Source of the DNA: an uncultured Nitrososphaera sp. | GTDB lineage: Archaea; Thermoproteota; Nitrososphaeria; Nitrososphaerales; Nitrososphaeraceae | Direction of reading: 5' to 3' | Assembly: GCF_946478925.1 (NCBI RefSeq) | Contig: NZ_CAMLDP010000011.1 | Span: 1-34,016, forward strand | Length of the DNA stretch: 34,016 nucleotides | Shown: positions 28,137 to 34,016 of the stretch, one piece after another | Numbering within the stretch: the stretch's first letter is position 1 | How the letters are laid out: each line of letters begins with the position of its first letter | The notes under the pieces: model-generated | What the model saw: only the letters and a program-made list of their open reading frames with translations | What the model was told of the DNA's origin: nothing | Databases searched by the model: none | Made by a program: the position numbers and the translations under genes

Positions 28137-29087
28137 TCAATAACCAGCCAGTGGATTGCCACGTCTGTTCCTTGCAAACGCGCGCTGGTCGTCATTACGC
28201 GCTATCGTAGAGGTGTCTTCCGAGGCGCCGTCCCACGCTTTCTGGTAAAATTCACGCAGCCCTGCACAAACCTTCCTGTCGTTTATGAACATGGCCCCTG
28301 TGAACTTGTCCGGGTTGTTCTTGCCCATCAGTTCCAAACCGGCGTACCTGCCGTCTATTATGGACATGCTGAACGGGACGTCTGCTATCCGCCTCTCGAT
28401 GTTCTTTGGATACCATGGATTCCTTACCACGTTCAGGCGTTCAGAGGAATGCTCGTCAGTCAAATTCAGGTATTTTCTCTCCATTTCAGCAAAGCTGTCG
28501 ACCATCTTTCTGTCGGCCAGTATCCTTACGCTCACGCCCGATTTCGTCTTGTTGAGAATGCTGTTTATCAGCACCTCGTTGAGGAACCTGGTGGCAAAGA
28601 CTATCTCTTTCTCTGCAAATTCTATGGTCTGGGCCAGCTTGGACGCAGCCTCCTCGTAGGTCCAGACGAGCTCGATTTTTGGCGACGATTCTTCAATGTC
28701 AAGTCCGGCTATATTTCTGGTAAACTGCGAGATGTCGTCTTGGGAAAATTCTCTCGCCTTCTTCAGGGCATCTATCATCTTGAATTGTTTTGCGAACCTG
28801 ACTCTTTCTACAAGCCCTGACACGTACTTTTTGTGTATAATGTCTCCAAGCGTGGTGTAGACATAAGTATCGCCGTATTTCTCCACGAGCCCCGCGTCCT
28901 TTAGCTGGTTGAGCCTCGTATAGTACTGCTTTTTTGAAAGCCCCAGATCCGACGCCGTGCGCAGTTCGGATTTCAGGCCGTCCTTGACTAGCAGGAAAAG
29001 GGCCAGCGTGTCCCTTCTTGACAGAACCGCAAACAAATTTGCGGCATTTTTCACCGATTCAGGCCCCGATAGTGCGTCCGTTGCCAT
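28137..29087 (-). CDS. Winged-helix regulator with FilR1/PLD-like sensory domain
   Basis: A 316-residue regulator. Residues ~20-90 form a winged helix (LFAVLSRRDTLALFLLVKDG, DLGLSKKQYYTRLNQLKDAG, then a wing YGDTYVYTTLGD). A coupling helix (~95-135) follows, then a sensory domain at ~150-295 of the FilR1 type found in archaeal regulators. The latter begins ELVWTYEEAASKLAQTIEFA, has GVSVRILADRKMVDSF, a strand ADVPFSMSIIDGRYAGLELM and a final helix FYQKAWDGA. The same module style appears three times in the kinase at 12468-14657. The C-terminal tail is disordered and Arg/Asn-rich. TATA box at 29109-29116. Confidence 0.85.
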   Translation of the reverse strand: MATDALSGPESVKNAANLFAVLSRRDTLALFLLVKDGLKSELRTASDLGLSKKQYYTRLNQLKDAGLVEKYGDTYVYTTLGDIIHKKYVSGLVERVRFAKQFKMIDALKKAREFSQDDISQFTRNIAGLDIEESSPKIELVWTYEEAASKLAQTIEFAEKEIVFATRFLNEVLINSILNKTKSGVSVRILADRKMVDSFAEMERKYLNLTDEHSSERLNVVRNPWYPKNIERRIADVPFSMSIIDGRYAGLELMGKNNPDKFTGAMFINDRKVCAGLREFYQKAWDGASEDTSTIARNDDQRAFARNRRGNPLAGY

Positions 29088-29108
29088 TATTCGATATGTT
29101 TACAAGCT

Positions 29109-29116
29109 AATTTATA
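29109..29116 (-). promoter_or_regulatory. TATA box of the FilR1-like regulator
   Basis: TATAAATT on the minus strand is 22-29 bases before the ATG at 29087. Confidence 0.55.
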
Positions 29117-29317
29117 ACCATTTCTGTACGTGGATCAAGCACCTGCTACTCCGCATGTATTTTCTTTCATATGGAAATATGCATGTGCGTACAAGTCGTT
29201 GTCAAAAAAAAGTAATCAGGTGCATTATTACCAGCAAATGCGCGCAGAGCAAGAATCTTTTTTGTAAATAGAAGAAGAATGGTAGCCCGGAGCAGATTCG
29301 AACTGCTGTCTCCAGGT

Positions 29318-29335
29318 TTCTTTTCTCTAAGAGAT
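29318..29335 (-). other. Canonical tRNA intron, 18 bases, position 37/38
   Basis: The pre-tRNA folds as a bulge-helix-bulge: CTCT (anticodon loop) with AAAG (three pairs and one C-A mismatch), 3-base bulges GGA and AAA cut as GG/A and AA/A, and an inner helix TCTC/GAGA with loop TTA. The splice points restore the loop CTCTGGA. Confidence 0.8.
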
Positions 29336-29351
29336 CCAGAGCCTGAAATCC

Positions 29352-29367
29352 CTAGCCCTACCGGAGA
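29352..29367 (-). other. Non-canonical tRNA intron in the D-loop, 16 bases
   Basis: The 16 bases TCTCCGGTAGGGCTAG lie between AGTGGCCAA and GGAT. A relaxed bulge-helix-bulge can form: GGCC pairs GGCT (one G-U), with 3-base bulges AAT and AGG cut as AA/T and AG/G. Excision gives a 9-base D-loop and a full-length 73-base tRNA. Confidence 0.7.
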
Positions 29368-29424
29368 TTGGCCACTAGACGACCGGGCTGACCAACAAAG
29401 CGGCTACGCGTCCTCTATTTGACT

Positions 29425-29784
29425 CTAACGCTTTGTGTTGACTTCGCGTATTACCTGCCCGTACTCCAGAGCCGCTCTTTTGCGCATGTAGGGTATGAGC
29501 CGGTAATGGATTGAATAGATGTTCTTGTTCCGGGCTATGATGCCTTTTATCAGAAGCGAGACAAAGCCGCCAGCCACCCTTGAAGGCGGAATGCCGGCTG
29601 CCCTGCAAAACTCGTCCCTCTTTGCGTGGTATTCCTTTAGCGTAAAGTACGAGCGGTTGATGTCGAGTATGAGCGGCCAGACGACGTTTTCCCACACCAT
29701 CCTGCGGTTCTCGGTGGAAGACGCGTGCTTGCCCTTGTCCTCGTTCTTTTCCACGGATTTCTCTTCTTGAGGGCTCTTTAGCAT
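29425..29784 (-). CDS. Hypothetical protein, possible winged helix (119 aa)
   Basis: A 119-residue protein from ATG 29784. Residues 1-27 are charged and disordered (KSPQEEKSVEKNEDKGKHAS). The rest could be a winged helix: MVWENVVWPLILDINRSYFT, then RDEFCRAAGIPPSRVAGGFV as a helix-turn-helix, LLIKGIIARNKNIYSIHYRL as a wing, and a basic C-terminus. I do not recognise the family. It shares an AT-rich promoter region (29814-29825) with the divergent YkgJ-family gene, and lies upstream of the tRNA-Gln gene on the same strand. Confidence 0.65.
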   Translation of the reverse strand: MLKSPQEEKSVEKNEDKGKHASSTENRRMVWENVVWPLILDINRSYFTLKEYHAKRDEFCRAAGIPPSRVAGGFVSLLIKGIIARNKNIYSIHYRLIPYMRKRAALEYGQVIREVNTKR

Positions 29785-29813
29785 CGTCTAGAGTACATTT
29801 AAACACCGCCGGG

Positions 29814-29825
29814 TTTATAATTTAA
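29814..29825. promoter_or_regulatory. Shared bidirectional TATA region
   Basis: TTTATAATTTAA can serve as TATA element for both the minus-strand gene starting at 29784 (30-37 bases away) and the plus-strand gene starting at 29839 (18-25 bases away). Confidence 0.45.
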
Positions 29826-29838
29826 GACAATCGCAACT

Positions 29839-30558
29839 TTGCAGAGTGGTAATTCGGTTAAAGACTCGCTTGACATGCTGGTGAAAAAGTGGCCTGTCGA
29901 CAAAAAACTGTATGACATGCAGGTGGGAATGCGCGACGATATTGTCGACAATCAGGTAAATGTCGGGGGAGTTGTCTTTCACGTGCCAGCACTCTCCCGC
30001 GACGGCCTGTACGTCCTTTGGAAGTGCCTGTGGCCCGACTGCCACAACTGCTGCGAAAGGCAGGGAAGGCTGCCGCTGACAAAGGACGATATCACGCTGA
30101 TTGCGAAAAAGCTCGGTTACGACTCGAAAGTAGAATTTGTACGGAACGAGGCGAGGATTTCAAGCTGGCAGGAGCAGGAAGCCTTTGGCAACATCATAAC
30201 GACGTTGAGCATGTTATCGCTCAAGCGCAAAAAAGACGAAAAGGAGGAAGAGGACGGCACGCCCCTGCGATGCCGGTTCCTCGACGACAAGGGCTACTGC
30301 GGGATACACCCCGACAAGCCGGGAGTGTGCTGGCTCTACCCGTTTGCGTCGTGGCTTGAATCTGACAGGTTCGGCAAGCCTGTGGTGCACGCGACGTTCC
30401 AGTTCACCGGCGACTGCCCCGGATTTTACCTTGAAAAATCACTTGACAGCATCATGCCCGTACTGCAGGAATACGCGCCAAAAATATACAACTACAACAT
30501 GGCGGTGCAGAGGACGACGCGGGAAAATTACGGGTTTATCAATTTTGTAAATGGATAA
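29839..30558 (+). CDS. YkgJ/UPF0153-like cysteine-cluster protein
   Basis: A 239-residue protein from TTG 29839. It holds a cysteine-rich cluster: C63, C68, C71 and C72 (WKCLWPDCHNCC), then C145, C154 (KGYCGIHPDKPG), C164 (VCWLYPFASW) and a later CPGFYL. The spacing, with IHPDKPxxCxxYPF, matches the YkgJ/UPF0153 family, which binds zinc or an iron-sulfur cluster; function is unknown. A charged insertion (RKKDEKEEEDG, ~130-140) separates the two halves. A TATA-like region lies 18-25 bases upstream, so the TTG start is leaderless. The following gene differs sharply in base composition. Confidence 0.87.
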   Translation: MQSGNSVKDSLDMLVKKWPVDKKLYDMQVGMRDDIVDNQVNVGGVVFHVPALSRDGLYVLWKCLWPDCHNCCERQGRLPLTKDDITLIAKKLGYDSKVEFVRNEARISSWQEQEAFGNIITTLSMLSLKRKKDEKEEEDGTPLRCRFLDDKGYCGIHPDKPGVCWLYPFASWLESDRFGKPVVHATFQFTGDCPGFYLEKSLDSIMPVLQEYAPKIYNYNMAVQRTTRENYGFINFVNG

Positions 30559-30627
30559 TATCTAGATAATAAGAATCCTAAAGTATCGGTAATAATGTAT
30601 TCCGTTTGAAAAACAAGAGCAGCTGAG

Positions 30628-31881
30628 ATGAAGAAAGAATTCTTAGTGGACTATCAAGCAAAAGAAATCGCGGAATATGAAAACTATCGAAAACAAGTCG
30701 ATTCTGGTATTGATGGCGCGGTATTTCCTAATGCCCAAAGGTTTGCAAATGCGCGTTTGCCTTTAGTACGCGCAGAAACATCCTATGACTTGATCAAAGA
30801 GAAGATTTGGTCGCAAATACCTTTTGCAGGAACATTGCTGATTCCTTTGTTTAATGTTAGTAAAGAAAACCTTCTAGACATGAATGGCTTTGAAGTTCAG
30901 GATATTCCAAAGTTAATTGATTTATCAAAGGAAACTGGACGAGTGCAATTTGTTCTAAATATGACGCCTATAGAATACGAGGGTTTGGACCGCCTAGATC
31001 CAATTCTTGAAGAATTGAAACCTCCTATGCTACAACCAATTCCTCTGGATAAGTTTGCTAATCGCAAAACATGGGATGTTTGGCATGATGAGTTTGATGA
31101 ACTTGCAAGTAGATCTTATCTGAAATTTATGTATCAACGAATTACGTCAAATGGAGAAAGTCGAGCTTACTACTCTGCGTTGATGAATAATCATGCCTTT
31201 ACGTATGGGAAGCTGAAGATGTTGAAAATGGATGATATTGTAGCCATGATCTCTGATACAATGATAAGTGATCCTGATATGGCAAGTGGGCTATTCTTTG
31301 CGTATAGCCTTCTTACTGGACCTCAATTTGAAGCCTTACCTGCAAATTATAATCTTGCCTTTCTGAAAGCGCAGTTGTTGGGTGCCCAAGATAACAAGTC
31401 TTCCAAATATCCTGTAGAAATTGGATCATTCCTCATGAAGAAGATGACATTAAATCCTTCTTCATACTATGGATGTGTGAGTGTAATAGAACAGTATAAA
31501 CAAAATGATCTTTACAAGGTCTTAGAGTCTGTTGATAAGGCTATCCGTGACCGGGAGCAAACTAAGATTCTGTCTGACATAAATGAACTTGGTATAGTTA
31601 TGGACAACATCTGGAAAGATGCAGAGAAGATAAAGAGAACCGATGAAATAACTAAAGCTGGGATAAGTATCGGAGTTGCAGCGATAGGAAGTTTTGCAAC
31701 ATCCTTGCTTGGTGCAGGAGTAGGTATAACAGAAGGTGCATTAGCTGGGATGGGATTCAATGTTGCAGATAGACTGTTAGAAAAATTCGATTCCTCTCTT
31801 TATAATAAATTGCTTAAATGGTTGAACAAAGATTACATGATCAACATCTATAACTTTCAAAAACGACTTTCTGTTAATTGA
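30628..31881 (+). CDS. AT-rich orphan protein with C-terminal glycine-rich hydrophobic segment
   Basis: A 417-residue protein that I do not recognise. The N-terminal ~330 residues are soluble and mixed helix/strand (for example FVLNMTPIEYEGLDRLDPIL and RKTWDVWHDEFDELASRSYL). Residues ~345-390 contain AGISIGVAAIGSFATSLLGA and then GVGITEGALAGMG, a glycine-rich hydrophobic stretch that could insert in or line a membrane. A polar amphipathic end follows. The gene is visibly AT-rich with A/T third codon positions, unlike its GC-rich neighbours, so it is probably a horizontally acquired accessory gene. No promoter is certain; a GATAATAAG lies upstream of ATG 30628. Confidence 0.8.
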   Translation: MKKEFLVDYQAKEIAEYENYRKQVDSGIDGAVFPNAQRFANARLPLVRAETSYDLIKEKIWSQIPFAGTLLIPLFNVSKENLLDMNGFEVQDIPKLIDLSKETGRVQFVLNMTPIEYEGLDRLDPILEELKPPMLQPIPLDKFANRKTWDVWHDEFDELASRSYLKFMYQRITSNGESRAYYSALMNNHAFTYGKLKMLKMDDIVAMISDTMISDPDMASGLFFAYSLLTGPQFEALPANYNLAFLKAQLLGAQDNKSSKYPVEIGSFLMKKMTLNPSSYYGCVSVIEQYKQNDLYKVLESVDKAIRDREQTKILSDINELGIVMDNIWKDAEKIKRTDEITKAGISIGVAAIGSFATSLLGAGVGITEGALAGMGFNVADRLLEKFDSSLYNKLLKWLNKDYMINIYNFQKRLSVN

Positions 31882-31961
31882 TAAAATTGGTGCAGTAGAT
31901 GGTAAAATTGAATAAAGAAAAGGCGCTGTACCTGAAAATTGGCTACAGCGCGATGCAACGG

Positions 31962-32585
31962 TTAAGCTTTGAACCTTTTCGCCACTTCGTCCCAGTTGAC
32001 TACGTTCCACCACGCGGTGACATAGTCGGCGCGCTTGTTTTGGTACTTGAGGTAGTAACTATGTTCCCACACGTCAAGACCCAAAAGTGGAGTCAGTTTT
32101 TCTGCCTTCCAGCGCGTCCACGGGCTCGTCTGGTTTGGCATCGTGATAAACTGCACGCCGCCAGATCCGTTCTTTACCAGCCATCCCCAACCGCTTCCCT
32201 GCACCGCGACCGAGTCTGCCTGGAATTTCGTCTTGAAATCTGCAAAACTGCCAAACGCCTTCTTTATCGCGTCCGCAAGCTCGCCTGATGGCTCGCCACC
32301 GCCGCCCTTTTTCATGTTATTCCAAAAGAGCGTGTGGTTGTTGTATCCTCCGCCGTGAAAGTTGACTGCGCCCCTTGCGCTTTCCGGCACGGTGTCAATG
32401 TTCTTCAGGATATCGACAACATCCATGCTCTGGAACTTGGCGTCCAGGTTTCCAACCGCCTTGTTCAGGCCATCGGTGTACGCCTGGTGGTGCTTGGTGT
32501 GGTGTATCTGCATGGTGGTGGCGTCAATGTGCGGCTCGAGCGCGTCGTACGCGTATGGTAATTGTGGGAGAGTAAAGTTAGCCAT
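31962..32585 (-). CDS. sod: Superoxide dismutase (Fe/Mn)
   Basis: A 207-residue Fe/Mn superoxide dismutase that converts superoxide to peroxide and oxygen. Metal ligands are H28 (MQIHHTKHHQAY), the His of NNHTLFWNN, and the Asp and His of DVWEHSYYLKYQNKR near residue 165-170. The usual tyrosine near the active site (HHQAY) is present. Gly-rich GGGGEPSG lies at the tetramer edge. Ligand pattern alone does not separate Fe from Mn use. The frame is open upstream to 32609, but ATG 32585 fits the TATA-like CATATATTG (32607-32615) and the conserved N-terminus FTLPQLPYAYDALEPHID. Confidence 0.96.
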   Translation of the reverse strand: MANFTLPQLPYAYDALEPHIDATTMQIHHTKHHQAYTDGLNKAVGNLDAKFQSMDVVDILKNIDTVPESARGAVNFHGGGYNNHTLFWNNMKKGGGGEPSGELADAIKKAFGSFADFKTKFQADSVAVQGSGWGWLVKNGSGGVQFITMPNQTSPWTRWKAEKLTPLLGLDVWEHSYYLKYQNKRADYVTAWWNVVNWDEVAKRFKA

Positions 32586-32606
32586 GCAGTGAGATGGCCG
32601 CCGGGG

Positions 32607-32615
32607 CATATATTG
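32607..32615 (-). promoter_or_regulatory. TATA box of sod
   Basis: CAATATATG on the minus strand is 22-30 bases before the ATG at 32585. Confidence 0.45.
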
Positions 32616-32630
32616 TTTTAGCGGCGTTTT

Positions 32631-33797
32631 TTAGCTGCTGCTTGCCTGCGGCGGGACGCGCGAAAGCGACAGCGCGTGGTCGTCTATCAGCGTGCCGGCG
32701 CCTACACTGACGCTGTCCACCTTTACTGCAAGCGAAGCAAGCTCTTGCGCGCTCAGGCCGTACTTTTCTGCAAGCGCTTCCTTTACCTTTTCAACGGGGT
32801 CAGAGATGTCGTTGAATCCTGATCTGACAGTCACGTCGAGCGTCTTGCCCACCGTCTCCTTGGGTATCTTGCCCGACGTGTCGTTTGTTATTGTAAAGAC
32901 TATTTTGTCCACGAGCACTTCGTGCGGCAGCTGCTCCAGCGCGTTTGCGGTGTAGAACACCTGCACGTCCAGTATGTCGATGCTCGTCCCCTGCCTGCCG
33001 ACCACCGCGGTGCCGCCTGAAAGCGTGCTCAAAAGGCCGCTGTCCACCGGCACGTCGACTATGACGAACCCCTCGACAAAAGTGCTATTGTTGTTGCCTC
33101 CGACCAGCTTGCGCAGGTCCTTGCACACGATGCCGGTCGAAGCCTGCGGCTCGAGCGTCTTTAGGATAGAGTTGGTGGCCTTGCCGTTGTTCACCACCGC
33201 GCTCCACGTGAGCTTTACCGGAAAGTCCTGCTTGTTCAGGACGCCGATGTCTGTGTCATAGTGGCCCGGACGCAGCGGCCCCTCGTCGCCTGAAATCGTG
33301 CCGCACTCGAACTTGGCCGTGTAAAGTATGTCGTGCACCTGCAGGGTGCTGTTGTTAGCCGCAAGTCCCGGGACCGCGTTTGCAAACGTAACAGTCGCGC
33401 CACTTGCGCCTACTGCTATGTTCTTTGGAGCCTCGTCCCTGCCATAGCCGGGAGGCGCCTGCTGTTGCGAAACGGTATAGTTGCCGTCCTTTACGCCGGT
33501 AATGACTATAATCCCTGCCGCCTGGTTTGCGTCGTCCCTGCCTCCGTCCTGCACGCTGTACGTGCTGGCGCCCGTGTACGGGTTTGGCGTGATGGAGTAT
33601 GTGGCCCCCGTCACGAGTGCGCCTCCGGAAACCGTGACGATTGTTATCGAGCCGGCGCCCTTGGCTCCGTCCTGCGCCGCACCCGGCCTGTTCTGCTCCC
33701 TTGGAAGCGACACTATAATTGCGGCCACGGTCACGGCCGCGGCAAGCGCTATTGCCAGTGCGAGGCTCTGCTTTGGCGACAACAAGAGTATTGTCAT
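32631..33797 (-). CDS. Membrane-anchored surface protein with SpaA/Cna-B-like domain
   Basis: A 388-residue protein from ATG 33797. Residues 9-31 (KQSLALAIALAAAVTVAAII) are a signal anchor, followed by a polar linker. Residues ~48-140 look like a SpaA/Cna-B (prealbumin-like) module: ATYSITPNPYTG, then GIIVITGVKDGNYTVSQQQA with PPGY, the hallmark end of such domains. The remainder (~145-388) is beta-rich, with paired segments such as PVKLTWSAVVNNGKATNSIL and TVGKTLDVTVRSGF, and only two Cys. It likely sits outside the cell, as an envelope or adhesion component; function unproven. It is divergent from a secreted protein at 33876. Confidence 0.75.
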   Translation of the reverse strand: MTILLLSPKQSLALAIALAAAVTVAAIIVSLPREQNRPGAAQDGAKGAGSITIVTVSGGALVTGATYSITPNPYTGASTYSVQDGGRDDANQAAGIIVITGVKDGNYTVSQQQAPPGYGRDEAPKNIAVGASGATVTFANAVPGLAANNSTLQVHDILYTAKFECGTISGDEGPLRPGHYDTDIGVLNKQDFPVKLTWSAVVNNGKATNSILKTLEPQASTGIVCKDLRKLVGGNNNSTFVEGFVIVDVPVDSGLLSTLSGGTAVVGRQGTSIDILDVQVFYTANALEQLPHEVLVDKIVFTITNDTSGKIPKETVGKTLDVTVRSGFNDISDPVEKVKEALAEKYGLSAQELASLAVKVDSVSVGAGTLIDDHALSLSRVPPQASSS

Positions 33798-33808
33798 TGC
33801 TTTGCCTG

Positions 33809-33822
33809 CACGGTAATTAAAT
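33809..33822 (-). promoter_or_regulatory. TATA region of the surface protein gene
   Basis: An AT-rich TAATTAAAT (33814-33822) lies 17-25 bases before ATG 33797 on the minus strand, in the divergent region with the secreted gene on the plus strand. Confidence 0.35.
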
Positions 33823-33846
33823 CATCGCGTCCAATTTCCATCACGA

Positions 33847-33854
33847 TTAAATAT
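33847..33854 (+). promoter_or_regulatory. TATA box of the secreted protein gene
   Basis: TTAAATAT is 22-29 bases before the GTG at 33876. Confidence 0.45.
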
Positions 33855-33875
33855 GCAGTTTGCGGAATTGAGCGC

Positions 33876-34016
33876 GTGAATACTGGTAGGGGAAAACTTC
33901 TAGCCGTCGCTTTTATCACCGTCCTCGTCCTGCCCTCCGTCCTTGCTTTGACCTTTGCTCCGCAAAAGGCGTTTGCAGACGGCCTTACGCAGGAGAATCT
34001 TCCCCCTGCGACATTT
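33876..34016 (+). CDS. Secreted protein, N-terminus only (window end)
   Basis: A GTG-started frame, 47 residues visible and still open at the end. Residues 1-7 are basic (MNTGRGK), residues 8-25 hydrophobic (LLAVAFITVLVLPSVLAL), and KAFADG may hold the cleavage site (A-F-A). The mature start DGLTQENLPPATF resembles the N-termini of exported proteins that I recall from Nitrososphaera-type genomes; this is from memory and not shown here. It is probably exported by Sec. The rest of the gene lies outside the window. Confidence 0.75.
   Translation, partial: MNTGRGKLLAVAFITVLVLPSVLALTFAPQKAFADGLTQENLPPATF

Larger units (their letters stand above)
29283..29389 (-). tRNA. tRNA-Gln (CUG anticodon) with two introns
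   Basis: Read on the minus strand, AGCCCGG pairs with CCGGGCT to form the acceptor stem, AGCAG-TTCGAAT-CTGCT is the T arm, and A is the discriminator. The anticodon stem TCAGG/CCTGG holds the loop CTCTGGA with anticodon CUG at 29339-29337. Removing 18 bases at 29318-29335 (position 37/38) and 16 bases at 29352-29367 (D-loop) leaves a 73-base tRNA with D-stem GTCT/GGAT and D-loop AGTGGCCAA, the usual archaeal D-loop style. CCA is not encoded. The gene follows the 29425-29784 coding region on the same strand, and GGTC precedes it. Confidence 0.85.

Noticed and set aside
29160..29280. Possible small gene or second tRNA between the FilR1-like regulator and tRNA-Gln
   Set aside because: No cloverleaf and no convincing coding frame; AT-rich spacer only.

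Overview
The window looks like chromosomal DNA of an ammonia-oxidising archaeon of the Nitrososphaera type (Nitrososphaeria, formerly Thaumarchaeota). This is inferred from gene content and style, since no amo gene or rRNA is present. The evidence is an archaeal-type AlaRS and LeuRS, a Sec61-gamma-like SecE, a geranylgeranyl-reductase-family enzyme, a UbiA prenyltransferase, an ATP-type PEP carboxykinase, many Lrp/AsnC and winged-helix regulators, a tRNA with archaeal bulge-helix-bulge introns, and TATA boxes about 20-35 bases before many start codons. Those TATA positions imply leaderless or nearly leaderless transcripts, often starting with TTG or GTG.

Layout. 1-2600: a truncated unknown gene, a 44-residue membrane peptide, a small barrel-like protein, an Lrp/AsnC regulator, a winged-helix regulator, a small Cys/His protein and SecE. 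2636-8696: thioredoxin, then alaS and leuS only 10 bases apart. 8873-10825: an NmrA-like oxidoreductase divergent from a double-HTH Lrp-type regulator, with a palindrome between their promoters. 10990-14657: a signalling block with an HTH-receiver fusion, a possible PII-like protein, and a soluble histidine kinase with three tandem sensory modules. 14806-17669: a two-TM protein, a geranylgeranyl reductase homologue, a DUF1428-like protein, and an overlapping wHTH-MEDS pair.

17753-20797 is a compact + strand cluster. It contains a prefoldin alpha subunit with a histidine-rich N-terminal tail, an FtsY whose long charged/proline tail lies at the C-terminus instead of the N-terminus, and ornithine carbamoyltransferase overlapping ftsY by 29 bases. 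20853-26935 holds DedA, DUF763, a Rieske protein, an MTH1187-type thiamine-binding-like protein, a methyltransferase, three small unknown genes and ATP-PEPCK. 27165-29087 holds UbiA convergent with a TrmB/FilR1-like regulator. At 29283-29389 is a tRNA-Gln(CUG) that reads as carrying two introns, one in the D-loop and one at 37/38.

The right end holds a possible winged-helix protein, a YkgJ-family cysteine-cluster protein, a clearly AT-rich orphan gene (30628-31881, probably acquired), Fe/Mn superoxide dismutase, a membrane-anchored surface protein with a SpaA/Cna-B-like domain, and the start of a secreted protein cut by the window end. No insertion sequence, CRISPR array, rRNA or origin was seen. 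No gene-free stretch exceeds 300 bases; the longest, 26936-27164, shows nothing recognisable apart from a probable TATA box before the UbiA gene.
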